64,000 nt of DNA from Prinia subflava (taxonomy: Eukaryota; Chordata; Aves; Passeriformes; Cisticolidae). The position numbers and the translations under genes are program-made. Where the stretch lies: NCBI RefSeq assembly GCF_021018805.1, contig NW_026960607.1, forward strand, positions 2,730,501 to 2,794,500, written 5' to 3'. The notes beneath the pieces were generated by a model that ran no database searches, was not told the origin of the DNA, and worked only from the letters and a program-made list of their open reading frames with translations. Shown one piece after another: positions 45,124 through 58,417 of this stretch. Position 1 is the stretch's first letter. The number at the start of each line of letters is the position of its first letter.

Positions 45124-48100
45124 CTGTGCTTTTCTGCTCCCCTGGATACTTAGCTGAGATATTAAGAAGTAAACTCTGGGCAATTTCCAGATAGTATAAA
45201 ATATGTTTCCTGGAGATCAATATCCTAGGATGGAGAGACTCTGTTAGTGGTTCAGCACTTCTGCATGAACACAATTAATTACATAGGTGAGCCCTGTGTT
45301 TAGACAGTTTTATCTTTGATCTGCCTAACAGCCTCTCTGCTAGGGATTATCCTCCATCCTTACTGACTAATTGACAGCAGACTTTATCTGTGTCCTTTGA
45401 GATAAAGATGAGAGACAGAGCTGTCTGTCAGGGCTCTGAGTTTTGTAGTGTTAAAAAAAAAGTCTTTACAACGTAAACTCCATTATGAAGGATACAGAGG
45501 ACGTCCCCACTGCAAGTATTCTAATAAAAGAGAAGTCCCCTGGTGCTACTGAGGACAGAAATTGTGATGAGTTCTGTTCTGCTCTAAATTACTAATTGAC
45601 TTTTTTTCTAAAGAACACCTACTAAGAATCTTGATGTTTTATGGCAAATGCTAAACAGCAGCTGTTTTCTAATTGTGCTTCCCATTCTACAGTCCTCACA
45701 AATATCTCTTTAGAATAATAAGCTGGAGACACTTTCAGTTAAAAGCAATGCTGATCAGAGGCAACTATGTTAATGTAAGAGGATAGGTCACAAGCTCAGA
45801 AAAGCCATGAAAATTATGGATGAGTTTTAATAAATCTCTCTTAAAGGTTCTGTTATACTTTGGTATGTTCATAGCTTGTTTTATGGAATGAGAAGCTGAC
45901 ATGCTGCTGTGAGCATTCCCTGATGAATATCTGCCTATCAGCACGCAGTGAAAGAAGTAATTACAGCATTAATACTGAGTTTTACATCATTAAATCACAA
46001 TTTGGACCTAGGCATAATTTACATTTAAAAGTATGATTATCATTAGCAAATCATCACTGATGATCACCTTGATAAGGAAATTGCTGGTAACAAGATATTC
46101 TTCTGGACAGAGTCTGGACCCTTGTGCCAAATTTCAGGTTGACAGTGGCTGCTGTGTATACACATACACACTTCTTTGACTACATTTTTGTTTTCATTCA
46201 TTTTAATTAGACAATTCACTGACTTGTGTGGACCATTGTAAAAATGAATGTATATTTCTTACCCTAGAGCAAACATATATAATTGATACCATTTTTTTAT
46301 TATTCTAGGATAAATGTATGGTGTAATTATTTACTATTAATACTGGCTGTTTGAAAAACAAAGACAGAAAAGAAGTCAAAATGGTGGTGGGAGGAATACT
46401 TAAAAACAGAAGATAGGAAAGAAGAAATAGGTTATAATTTTGCAGATGTTCTCTCTGAATAATTTATTTTACACTTTAAATAGGTGGCCTGATTTTCAGC
46501 TCTGTCAAACAGATTTAGGTACATGATATAGGTTTATAAATGTAATTAAAAGTTTCATTAATATTTTTGTATAGCTCAAAAGAATATTTTTTGGTAGACA
46601 AAAGTGATGGCAGGGACAAGTACTCCTAAATATTACATTTTGATCAATGTAGAATTTTGAGTCAAATGAATCAGACGTGACATTCTATATCAAGTTTGCT
46701 CCACAAATGTGCTATGTCAAAAACCTGCGTTTAGGTTTTGAAGTGCAAAAGTAGAACATCTAACCCAAGAAAATCTTGTTGTCATTAGTTATGCATGGGA
46801 AAACCTACACTTGCCTGAGATGGCTAGTTCCAGCAGTGACTGGCAGATGGGAACACTAGGGAGACTGAACTGCACTGTCTTTATGGACAGCCTGAATCCA
46901 CTGTGCCCACAGGACTGTTCTGCACTCGCCTTGGACAACAGGAGACTGTTCTGTGATGTTCCCTCAGTGGTCTGTCCTGTGCTTTGGCAGATGGGATCGA
47001 GTGGTTGACATGTGGGGTGGATGGATAGCTCCGTCAGGGCACTCCCTGTGGTGCATCAGCTGCTGCATCACCCTGCACCTGAAAAATGAGGAATGCTTCA
47101 GGAAGTAAGCTGCATAGGCAGCTGGCCAGTTAGCTTTGGGACTGCTCTCGCATTGTCTGATTATATTGTATCTGATTATAATTGTATTTGATTAGAGCTG
47201 CAAACCATCTCAGTTGAACCATGTCTGATTGGAGGCTCAGTGAACCCAGTGTGATAAATTGCTGGTAGGTTAAAGGTCTGGCATCTTTGACATTTATCCA
47301 CCTTGGTGTAAACGACTATAAAAATCTCAAGGCAACGAGAGATCTGGGTTCAAAGGGGACTGCCGGCATGAACAAGGCATGCAGAGCCTGCCTCTGTGTG
47401 AACTTTTGAGCAAGGAAGCATTTTATATCATCTTTTCCATCATCTAATTTTCTTGCCTTGGGAACTCAGTTGTGAACTGACCCCAGTCCATCACGCTATT
47501 CATAAATTACTAACATAACTTTGAAGTTCTTCACACATTTAAAGAGGAGGTTCAAAGGAATATCCTGAAGGGATTCTGGAGAGAGATGTTTTGAAAATTA
47601 AAGGAAAAAGCAGGCAAGAGATTCAATATCCAAGTGAGTCTTGTATCAAGGAGAATAATATTAACATTGATTCAGAATATCAGTCATGTCAAAATGTGCT
47701 AATAGGCAAATCAACCTCCTTGCACAGTTATATATAAAGATATGTATTTATTTATAGTCACAAATGTGCACTTTTGCACATATGCGGACAAGTATATAAA
47801 CAAAACCTGTTCTTTGTTGTTATGGGAACATTAATATTTGAGCTTTTTCTAGCTTGTAAGTATATGAAATTTGCAAAGCAGCTGATTTTCCTGTGCAGGT
47901 AATGGCTTTCATTTATGCCATCCTAACAAGGATCCCCCATCTGGTTTTGCATAAACAAGTCATCACACATTTTGTAACAATTTTTTAAATGTAAATTATT
48001 TACACAGAGAATGCTTATTGCTTAGGTAGGTGACTCCTGTAGCTTATAAATAAGTTAATAACAGAAAAAAATAATTCAGGTACATTTATTTTTGAATCTG

Positions 48101-51100
48101 TTACTATGAAATCCTTTAATATTCAGAGCAAATATATTTTAAAGATTGTTGGCATGTCTTGAACATATGTAGGATTAATTATTGCAGTGTCTATTTCCAT
48201 AGTTTGCAAACTACTTGCATACAGAGGACCCCCAAACTAAACAAAACCATTTTACAACAATCGAGGCCTTGTTTCAGTAATGTACTTGCACCACATTTTA
48301 GCACATTCTGAACACCACCCAGCTCATTAAAGGCTCAGCACATGCTTAGGAACTGCTGAATTCAGTAAGGGTTAGTATGAACTCAAGTGCTTTCCTGAAC
48401 AAAAGCCTAAATTCTTGCTCGGCTTCTACAGACTCTAAAAATCCTCCCTGAAGGCAAATGTTAGGCTGCAGACAGAACATACTGCAAGTGTTATAGAAGA
48501 CTTTCTCATCTTTGCTGGAAGCTGCTTGCAACTGCTGTGAAAGCTCCTGCTTTCAGGGAGTTTCAAGGAGGAGGGGGTTGTGTGGAGTCACTATCAGGTT
48601 TCCCTCTTCCCAACTTTTTCTGTATGTAAAGCCCTGTGTTCCCATGGAGAAAGAGAAATCATCAGATGTCAGCAGATCTGACAGAGAACTTACTGCTCTA
48701 CATCTATGCAGACTGGAATGAACAAGCTGTCTCTCCTTGCACAGTTCTGGGTGTGCTTAATCAATTAGAAAGAAGTTCAGGACATGTTGTACTTCAATGA
48801 TATCTTTTTGTTGTGTTCTTCAAGCAGAGGAATCTAAGCTGGATTTTCACTCCTAAGTTAGAATTTAACTTGATTTGATGATTGAAAGCTTAGCTGTTGA
48901 CCTTTTGTGAGTGAATGCTAGTTTTTTAACCTGAATCTTTCCTACCTTTTCTTAATGTCCATATTCTATGTGAGGCTTTTCTCTTTCTTTTTTCTTTTCT
49001 GCTTATCTCAGCTTTTTTTATAATTTTCTCTTTTTGTACTTACTGTCTGTTCTAAATACTCCTTCATACTCTTCTGTTTCCAACACTGTAAGAAATTGCA
49101 AAACTTAACATAGAATATAAATACATCAAGTGTATTAAAAAGTTAATAAAAAGCAATATTTTCCCACCCCCTCAAAAAAATTCACACCACATTCTCCAGA
49201 GAAACCCCGAACCAAACAACCCAAAGCCACTTTCCTGTGTTGCACCCCTCTCCACCCTAATGTTTTTCCTCCAGTGATTTGTTTTGCAACCCCACTATAT
49301 TTAACACAGTATTTGGCTAAATGTGATTCATTCTCTGAAACAGAATAAAAAGAAAATACAGATTTATCTTTAAAATTAGAGTGACTAGACTCATTTTCCT
49401 CACAACCCAATGTTGGAACTAGAAAGTCAAAGAAATGCAGTAACAGCTGGTTTGTATCCATCTCCTTAGACTTAGGAACAGTCAAAATAAGCAATTTATC
49501 TATCCACTGATGCCTTGGCACATGCTGGCACCCAGATAAATAGGAAGTTATTTTCCAAGAGAAAGTCCTGTGGTTTATATACCCTGCATATGCCAGATGT
49601 TGGGACTGCCAGTGATTTAGCTAAAGACATGAGCCAGTGATCTGGTGGCTGAGAGGATTCATCATTATTATGAATTCAACAGTAAGTCTGATGAGATGTT
49701 AGGACAATTAGGGTGATGATCTGCTGCTTCACAAATGTGCAGAGGAATCATTATGGAGAAGGGAAATGGTTGCAATCACCAAAGTGAATGTAAACTTGAA
49801 CTGGATTTGTAAATCATAGAGGAATTTCCCATGCAGCACTGTCTATTACATTATACATCGCTCATAAATGCTTAGTAGTTTTTGATTGAATACATCAACC
49901 CAACTATTTTTACACTGTTTAGGTTTATCACATTGTTTATTTATTATTTATTTTACTTGACTTTTTACCTGAAATTGCTTAACATGCATCAGAAAAAAAC
50001 ACCATGAAAGTTTGAAGGCACAGTAAGTTTTCATGGTAGTTTCCTAACTGACTGTTTTTTCCTTTAGAGACTATATTATAAAAAAGAATGAAAGACACAC
50101 AAATAAAAGTTAGTAGAAATATATGTAATATACTCAGTAAATAAATAAATAAAATATCTCAAATTTAAATTGGAAACTTCCATATATATAGTTTTGTTGC
50201 AGAATGTTTAAAACATGTTAAGGTTAATTCCTGTCTTGTTTCAGTATTATTAAAATAGTCTAGATTTGATTTCCATCTAAAGAATAATTCACTTATAATA
50301 TGAATGCAAAATATAACAGCATCTCCAAAAAATGAAGAAAAGAAAGTGTAATAAAATCAGAAGAATAAATTTACTTCTTAGTGACAGAATGTAGCAAAAA
50401 AGGGAGTATTTAGCAATAGGTCATCTGATTTGATATACTCTTGGAAAAGTCCTTTTGTTAGCTGAATTGCTCACGGACGTTCATTTTGAGTGCATTAGCT
50501 GAATTTTAAGATTCTGTTTGAATAAAGTGAGGGACTCTTGTGGCTATACTGAATTGGATAGTTCAAGGAACAGTGATGATCTATGCATGGTTTATCTGTG
50601 GTGCTGATTTATTTACTGGCTTGTTTTTATCTTAGCTTTTTCTTAGCTTAGCTTAGTCTTAGCTTATGGAAGGCAAAATCTGTCATATGTGAGTAATATT
50701 AATTTACAGTTAAAAATTTCACTCACGGGTTGTCAAATAACTCTTGAGGTGTTGCCGTGGTCTTCTTTCTGCTACAAGAAACAATATGTGTCACTGAAAT
50801 TATCTGTTAAAAAGTATTTCTATTTTTTTAGAGAATTTGGTAAGAAAGTTTCCTACTGAAGAGACAAATAAAAGAACAGTGTCCTGTATCCATGGTGCAG
50901 GACAATAGCCCTTCTGTAATTAGCTTGGACATTTCAAGAAGTATCTTCTGACTGTCATGTTTAAAGCACAAACAGTTTTTCTTTGATTTGTAGAGTAAAA
51001 AAGCACTTTCCTAGCCTATGACACAGTACATTAAATACAGCAGATAACCATTAGGAATTGCTTAAGAAATAAAAAATATAGCCTATGCATTTGAAAGCTT

Positions 51101-53999
51101 ATGTCAAAGACATCTCCCTTGGTCCAGATACAATTAATCTGTCTTTCAAATATTACATAGAGTATTGCCACTGAACTCATGAAAGAGAACTATTATTCTA
51201 ATTTATATGGGATTGGTAATTTTTTCTAAACCTTAGGCTTTTTGAATGATGTTTATAATTTTGTTCATCACACCTGCCTAGTTTTCACCTCACAATACAT
51301 GGTGGCACGTCTGTTGGTTAATGGTTCATCTCAAAAATGAAAACTTTAGAGATACTATGAAGAAAGTTAAGAAACTTTACTTCATTTTCCATAGTCTTCC
51401 TCAGATAAGCTATGAAGGGAAATCTTTTCTTCCAGTATTACAGTTTTGCACTGATGATGACTTTATCTAGTTATTACCTTGGAAAGAAACATATTTCCAT
51501 TTGATTATGATGACAGATTCCTGTAGATCCATCTTATTTTTGTTCACTATAGCAAATGCAAACTTCAGCTTCTGACTCCGAACAGTTGTGGCCATGATAA
51601 CACTTGTTCTGTAATAGCTCTTTATAAATTAATTGACTATATGATGGAGAACTGTTAGATTTTCTTGGAAGTCATTGATGAAGAGGAGAGATTATATTTG
51701 AAACTCTCTTTATGAAAGTTCTGCTTCATACTTGTGCATGCCTTTCAGAAAAGCATTCGGTGAATATCCAACTAAAAACATTATAGTGCATTTGAAGAAG
51801 ACCTGATAAAGAGGGAAGCATGCTTTGTACCTGTGGTAGTTGGTATACATAGTACAGCAGGTACGCTGCACATATCCAGACTGTCATGCATGCATGACTT
51901 TAAATGCACTGTAATAATTTATCCTAGCTGAGGAAATGGCTTGATGTGGTATCAAAAATTAATTTCTGGTGATTTGAAAATATGGGCCCAAGCCTTGATG
52001 ACTGGAGGCACTGTTAACGATCTGAGAAATATCTGCAAATCTAAAGTGAATATATGAAGCCTGCAAGCTATCCACAGTAGCTTTTGGACTATATGTTTCC
52101 AGACATCTTATTAAATACACTTAGAGAATGTGCCTGTGTGCCTGTACTTTTTATACAGGTGGGATGTTCAATATCATGTGTGACCTTACTGTACAGTTGC
52201 TTTTAGCAAATGCTCATCAAAGAAGCCACCGTGGAATCCATTTTCTAAGACGGGGCCTTCTGTCAGAGAATTATCTTATATAAAGTTACTTTATTTCTTG
52301 TGACTCTGCAGTTCTCCCAACTGAGAGAAATGCATTGGATGTTCAGGGGCAGGAAAGGACTTTATGGTTTCACAGAAAAACAGTAGCCATTAGAAATAAT
52401 AATTGTTTTCCACCTAGGAAAAATGTTCTAGGTTCTCTCATGTGCATCTAGGATGTAACGTGAGGAGAAATTCCTCTGTTCTGTTGTCTCTCTGTCTGGC
52501 ATAGGAGCACAACAAGTATTCTGTGAACTACCACTTCCAAGTGTGGATGTTCTAGAAAATTGAGAATACTATGACGTGTGTCTTTCATGTGTTAAGTCAG
52601 CAGATGTTCAGATCTCATTAAAGGCTTCATACTTGTTTCCCTTAGCTTACACAGTTTATCACAAATCCCAAATTTTTCTATTGTGATTTGCTATCATAAA
52701 TGTAACAGAAAGACAACTGTAGCTAGTAGACCTGGTTATTCAGCAGTTGCATTTTGATGTAACCTTGTAAAAACTCTGTGAAATCTTTCTGGTTTATCCT
52801 AAGTGATGATTTTATGGTGGTAGTCACTGCAATATGTAGTTACATGTTTATGTCATTTTACAGTCTTGTCAAGAATGCATTTCTACTAGCATCACAAATT
52901 GTTCAGAGAAACCTGTCAGGCTCTTCATGCATCTAAAAGAATATTTAGAAATATTTGTATTCATCACTTTGTGTAAATTCAATGCTCAACTTATTTGTGT
53001 GATGAAATTTTGTTAAGACTGTGCTATCACAGAGTCAAGTGCTTAGTATATTTTTTTGACTGAAAAAGCTATTTGCTCCTATTAGAAGGCAAGGAGAATA
53101 AATAGGAGACACCAGATTACTATATCATCATAATCTGAATATATTAACAGGGAAAATTGGAGCATGAGTGGTTTTTTTACAGCAGACAGTTCTATTTTCT
53201 CAATACCATTTGTGATGCTATATGGGATGCTGTTCTGTGGAAATCCTGTTGTTAATGCTTATTTTTGTCTGTGTCACATTGCTATTACTGTGAGGTGACC
53301 TCTTTGCTATCTGGAACAACAGTCCAGTCTTGTCCCATGGTAGGGACTCCTTAAGTAAAGAGAGACCTTCTACTTTTAACAGATTCTGGTATCCACAGGC
53401 AATTACTCTAGAAAACCTCTGTGATGGGAAATTATACAGTGTTGAGAAAAAATGTATAGCTAGGCCACTTAATTACAGACATTATGGACTGATGACAACT
53501 TTGTGGAAGTCATGGGCACCCCTATCTCATATGAATAAAGCTGCTAATGTAAATTCAGAAATGTAAGGGACAGAAATGATGTGCAGTAATATTTCTCTGT
53601 GCTTTCTGATGACTGTGCCATTTGGTGGGCATCTCTCTTGTGTTCTGTTACTTCTGGAAAAAAGTCTTTTACTAAATTAGTATTTCATCTGCTTACCAGG
53701 TTACCTCAACAGCTGACTTCATCACACATCCTGCTAGAGCTCATTATGAGTCTTTAGTGAGTTTTTAAGTCAGAGTCTACTGAGGGTTCTGTTTGGCTAA
53801 CTCGATTTTCCTTTGAGAAATTAATAAAATTCACACTAAATTCTGTTCACTGTTTTTACTGTGGAAGCTGCTGAAAATCAAAGCTCTTTTTCTCACATAT
53901 TTCAGAGCCTTATCTTTGAGTTATCCAAGTTACTGACTATATGATCATTGTAGTTTTCCACCACTTCACACTACTAAGAATAATTTTATAGTTTAGAAG
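45124..53999. other. No gene seen
   Basis: 8.9 kb of AT-rich DNA. At 46800-47480 the sequence is less AT-rich and includes a TATA-like GACTATAAAAATC (about 47316-47328), so an eroded LTR is possible, but no termini or duplication were found. TTAGC-type short repeats occur at about 50630-50665. Confidence 0.55.
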
Positions 54000-54005
54000 G
54001 ATATT

Positions 54006-54339
54006 TGTTGTTATGGATTTTGGACAGCACAGAAATAACAACAAGACTCTCCATGATTGTAAAGATGAGAGCAAACTTTATTCTTCTAAATTCTACTTTA
54101 ATAGAGTAGTTCGGTACAAAGAACACGATTGGTTATACAGCATCTACACCCTTTAGTAACATTTCTTTCCAGTAAACATGTTGGAAAAACACCACCTGTG
54201 GATGGTTTCTCACTTGCCAAGGTTTGTTTGAATTCTTCCTTTAGATTTCTCAGGCTAACATGAGAAAGTTGCTCGTCTGCCTTTCACACAGACACTGGCA
54301 TAGCCTGAAGCCTAAGTGCAGACCAATGTCAGGCCCACA
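54006..54339 (-). repeat. 3' LTR of provirus D
   Basis: In sense it begins TGTGGGCCTGACATTGG at 54339 and ends CATAACAACA at 54006, with AATAAAGTTTGC near 54080. On the internal side it is followed by a purine tract. It is bounded outside by GATATT. Confidence 0.9.
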
Positions 54340-54353
54340 TCTCCCCCTTTTAG
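54340..54353 (-). other. Polypurine tract of provirus D
   Basis: The minus strand reads TAAAAGGGGGAGA directly before the 3' LTR, as expected for the plus-strand primer. Confidence 0.7.
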
Positions 54354-54771
54354 TCTTTGCTGAGGGTGGCGTCTGTGTCTGTGTCCTCTCCTGCAGGGCC
54401 CTTGCAAGAGAAAAGACAAACATGACACCAGAAGTCCCTTTAGTAATCAAACAATCACTAAATAGAACTTCCATTGGGCACCGACTTAAATGGTCAGGGA
54501 AGTTCTCTAGCATTTGGTGTTGACCCTTCACAACCATGTCCATGCACCAGCGTCAAGCTTAGCTATTTACTAATTCTAATACAGGAAAAACCAAAAATCA
54601 TTAGCCTGCTCAAAAATGGCAGTCAAATTTGTCAAGATTCATCACTCTAGGAATCATCCTCTCAGATAACAAGGGCTTTTCCTGCCTTTTAGCAAAGGAC
54701 TGTGGTCCTTGCATCACACCTGCAACAGCAAACTGGTTTATTTTCCCAATTATTTGGACAACTTGGTGTCA
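54354..54771 (-). other. 3' interior of provirus D, unassigned
   Basis: A minus open frame (54250-54543) covers the end of the interior and crosses the purine tract into the LTR. Its first 68 residues have normal composition with a short hydrophobic stretch, and it could be the tail of a former env or accessory gene. No motif allows a firm call. Confidence 0.3.
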
Positions 54772-54776
54772 TGGGT

Positions 54777-56150
54777 TGGCACTGGCCAGATGCTAATGCA
54801 CCCATGAATATATGTTTTTCCTAACAACTACTGTGGGATGTGATCAAGAACAGAGCAGAGCAGGCCCAAAACTTGAAAATAGAAAGAAAACTTTATTAAA
54901 CTACATAAGAACAGAAAATGGAAAAAAAAACCAAAAAACTTAAACACACAAAAGCAAAAATGAAAACTTCCCAGAACATTTCTTCTCTTCCCCTAATTTC
55001 TACTCTTCCACGCTCAAACTAAACCTCAGGTTCTCAATCAAAACAATCACTACATAAAAAAACCCCTAATCTTCAATTTAGCAAGGGAGAGAGGAGTCTC
55101 TCTCTCACCACAGACTGCACCCCAGAAAACACAGGTCTACCCCTTATGTGTTTCTATGTCACCCATGGCACTACTCAGAGATGTCTGCCGTGGTGACACT
55201 CTCTTTTCTATGTCCAGTGCTCTCACCACTGTCCATGGGCCAAAGCTGCATATAGGGCTCTTTTAAGGATGCTTGCATGCCGGGCTCTCCCTATCTTTCC
55301 CCTGGGGCCGAGGGTTCTAAGAACAGAGATCTTCCTTGAGGGCAGAGGGTGCCACCACACCCTCTTCCTCTCTTCTCTGTTTGCTCTACTCTTACAGTGC
55401 CAGTCACTGCAGCAAAGTCCAGCTGACTGCATCCACTCAAATACAGTTTATGTTCAAAGGGACTCAAGTTCAGTCTATGGCTAACATTATACAAGAAAAG
55501 TCTAGCCTAAAAAGCCACTCTTCTTCATCACTGCCTATCTGGGATTCTTTTTATCTTCCTTTGTCATCTCAGTCCTAGGCTGTCTCTCTCTCTCTTCTTA
55601 CAAACCACCAGCCACGAGAATCAATGTCTAGAAAAAGTTTTCTTCTGCCAAGAAAGAGTTAAAAGTCTCTCTGGTTCCTGGCAGGGTCGCAGGCTTGGCA
55701 CATCCCTACACAGCCGGGAATTTTTTCTCCCCCCCCCCCCCCCCCCCCCGCACTCTTTCTTCGCTGCCAGCTGCTGCCAATATCAATTCCGAAGCTCTGA
55801 AGCGGTGGCAGTCTCTCTCCTGGTGAGGAGGGGGGGGGGGGGGGCGGGGAATGGGGATGGAGGGCACCTCCACAGTCCTCCACCCTTCCATCTTGAAGAG
55901 GCTCTGCATGGCTTTTCCCCTCCCCCACCCAGCCCCGAGAGCTGGGGGGAAGGGGAGAGATGTGTGCTCACCTCACAACCGGAACCCAAAAGAGAGCCAA
56001 TCTCTCTGAAGTCCTTGCTTTTAACTCCTTGTGTTCTCAGAGGCGTGTCCAACCTCACAGTGGCTACTCCAGGTGCCAGCATAAAACCTGACCACTGATT
56101 GGTTTGCCCACAACTTCCTGGAAAACTCACTTCCCCCTCAAACCAGGACA
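54777..56150 (-). mobile_element. Solo LTR, family E, nested in provirus D
   Basis: It runs from TGTCATGGGTTGGC to AACCAGGACA, 1374 bp, flanked by the perfect 5-bp duplication CTTGG (54772-54776 and 56151-56155). It matches the 21820-23200 LTR over its whole length with many substitutions. It has acquired a run of 21 C (55729-55749) and a run of 15 G (55830-55844) about 80 bases apart. It inserted after provirus D. Confidence 0.9.
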
Positions 56151-56155
56151 CTTGG

Positions 56156-57699
56156 TTGACCTTTTTTTTTTTGTTTTGTTTTGTTTTTTTAATGCAAAAA
56201 TGCATGCGATGTTTGAAAGGGCAAAGACCCATTGCAGGATGTGCAGGATTGGACCATCGTTCACTCAGTTGGACCATGATACCTGTAGGATGTCACCTAG
56301 AAAGAAAGAATAAGAATAATAAAATTAATAAAAATGTCAGTAAAAAGATATCTGACTCCAAAAAAACTACGTGATCCCAATGACCAGAAAGGCAAAAACC
56401 ACAAAGTGAAACAACAGCCCTTAGTAACTACAAAACATACACCGAAGGCACATGAAATATTACCTAAAATGCAACTACATCTATGTAGGAAAATTAAATG
56501 AAAAAACATCTACTATAAAATTAAAACACATGAAAAAGAAAAGGTCCATTTAGCCAAGATGTTGATCCTTGGCATCACTGGATGCATTCTTGAAGTCTGA
56601 AGCAGGTAGTGACACGAAGAAGATCGATGAAAACAGGACCATGCTGCTGACACAGGACTTTTGTTGTTTCTATAACTTCCAACCACACGGTCATCTTTGC
56701 AGTCTGTGACAGCCACTAAGGCTATGCAATGTCCCTTTTCACTCCTCAAAGGTGATGGGTAACACAACTGCTGAACCTGCTAATGATAAAACACAGGCAC
56801 ATCTTCCCCTTAAATTAACAAACTTGTCAGGCTCCAGTGCCCTAAACTGATAACTTGTCAGACTCTATTGTCTAAATTCAACATCCAGGTTTCATAATTA
56901 TTTTTTCTTCAGATTCATAACATAAATGTTACATTGTTGCACGTTATCTTTTTGATAATAATTTTGATCATCCCAGAAACTACAAAAGCTGAAGTCATTC
57001 TTTTCCAGTGACAACCTGTAACTCCCTCCCCAGTGAGAGCCTCGGGTTGACTCCAAAAATTAATTCAGCTATTATATTTAAAGGTCAAATTGTTGAGTCA
57101 AATAACTCATATGTAATTTTTTGCTAAAACATCTGGGCAAACAGGCAATTCCCATCCAGAAAGAGCCAAGGAATGGCCAGTGCCCAGCTCTAACTGCAGA
57201 GGAATCCCTTACACCAATTTTAAAAACAAGCTTCTTCAAAATCTTATAATAAAAACTAATATAATAATTGACACCTCCTAAATTTGTCAGGGTAGAGATG
57301 CTCTGAGCTCAGCAGGCTCTTGAGATGGTCTGTGACCAGGATTGGAACTGCATCCCAAACCGTCAGGACAGAGGAGGCATTCTTACAAACTCAGATAACC
57401 TTATCTGGAAGTCTGAAAATATTTAGAAAATCATGAATGCAAAAACTAGCATAGACAGCTAGAAAACAAGGAAAAATTCTTGGGTGACACGTGTCTTACA
57501 GGCAATTATAGACAAATAGCAAAGTACACGAGAAGAAGCAGAAGCAGCAGCAGCTGGCTGTAGAACTGTGATAACTTCATCGTATCAGTGAATTCACATC
57601 AAATATCTTAAAAACTGAGATAACACTTAAAACTCATAACTGATAGTTTTAATATAGAATTATTAATAATACTTGTGTTATCTGTGAAAGGCAACAAAA
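56156..57699 (-). other. Middle interior of provirus D
   Basis: About 1.5 kb of AT-rich internal sequence between the two nested LTRs. It starts with a T-rich run (56161-56191). The stretch 56960-57200 resembles 5000-5230 in provirus A. Minus frames at 56297-56509 and 56513-56767 show no retroviral motif. No reverse transcriptase or integrase signature was seen. Confidence 0.45.
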
Positions 57700-57704
57700 G
57701 TTGC

Positions 57705-58412
57705 TGTCATGGGGTGGCGCTGGCCAAATGCCAGTGCACCCATGAGTGTATGTTTTTCCTAATGAGCTACTGTGAGATGTGGTCAAGAACAGAGCAGAGC
57801 AGGCCCAAACTTGAAATAGAAAGACAACTTTATTAAACTACATAACAACAGACAATAGAAAAGAAAAGAAAACCCAAACACCCAGAAACAGAAATGAAAA
57901 CCTCCCAGAACATTTCTTCTCCTCCCCCCAATTTCCATCCCTTACATGCTCAACAGTTAACACTTGCACATTACCCTCATCTTGCTCAAACCTTCCACAA
58001 CCCTGGGTTCCCCATCAGTCATCATCACTCAAAAAAACCAATCTTCAATTCATCCAGGGAGAGAGGAGTCTCTCTCGCACCACAGACCCCCCACAGGAAA
58101 CACAGGTCCATCCTCCCGTGTTCCCATGGCACCACCTGGAGAAGTCTACCAGGGTGACACCCTCCTTTCCATGTCCAGTGCTCTCACCACCGTCCATGGA
58201 CCAAAACCGCATAAAGGGCTCTTTTAAGGATGTTTGGACAAGTACCAAAAACCAGCCATCTTCTCATATTGGGACTAGCAGTCGCCCCCACATTTACCCC
58301 TGGGGCTGAGGGTTCCAAGAACAGGCCACAAAGTCTTTGGTTTTGAGCCAAAAGCATCCACCCAAATACAGTCTTATTTATGTTCATGAAAATGTCCTGT
58401 CACCCCAGGACA
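57705..58412 (-). mobile_element. Solo LTR, family E, short variant, nested in provirus D
   Basis: It begins TGTCATGGGGTGGC and ends CCCCAGGACA, 708 bp, flanked by the perfect 5-bp duplication GTTGC (57700-57704 and 58413-58417). It aligns with the left half of the other family E LTRs (their R/U5 side in sense) and lacks about 670 bp, including the promoter-like part. Its right terminus contains TGTCCTG and its inverse CAGGACA with a 6-base spacer. Because the duplication is perfect, the element probably inserted in this short form. Confidence 0.85.
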
Positions 58413-58417
58413 GTTGC

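Noticed and set aside
46800..47480. Possible eroded LTR with a TATA-like box
   Set aside because: No termini, poly(A) signal or target duplication could be found.
49135..49521. 128-codon minus open frame
   Set aside because: No recognised domain; likely chance.
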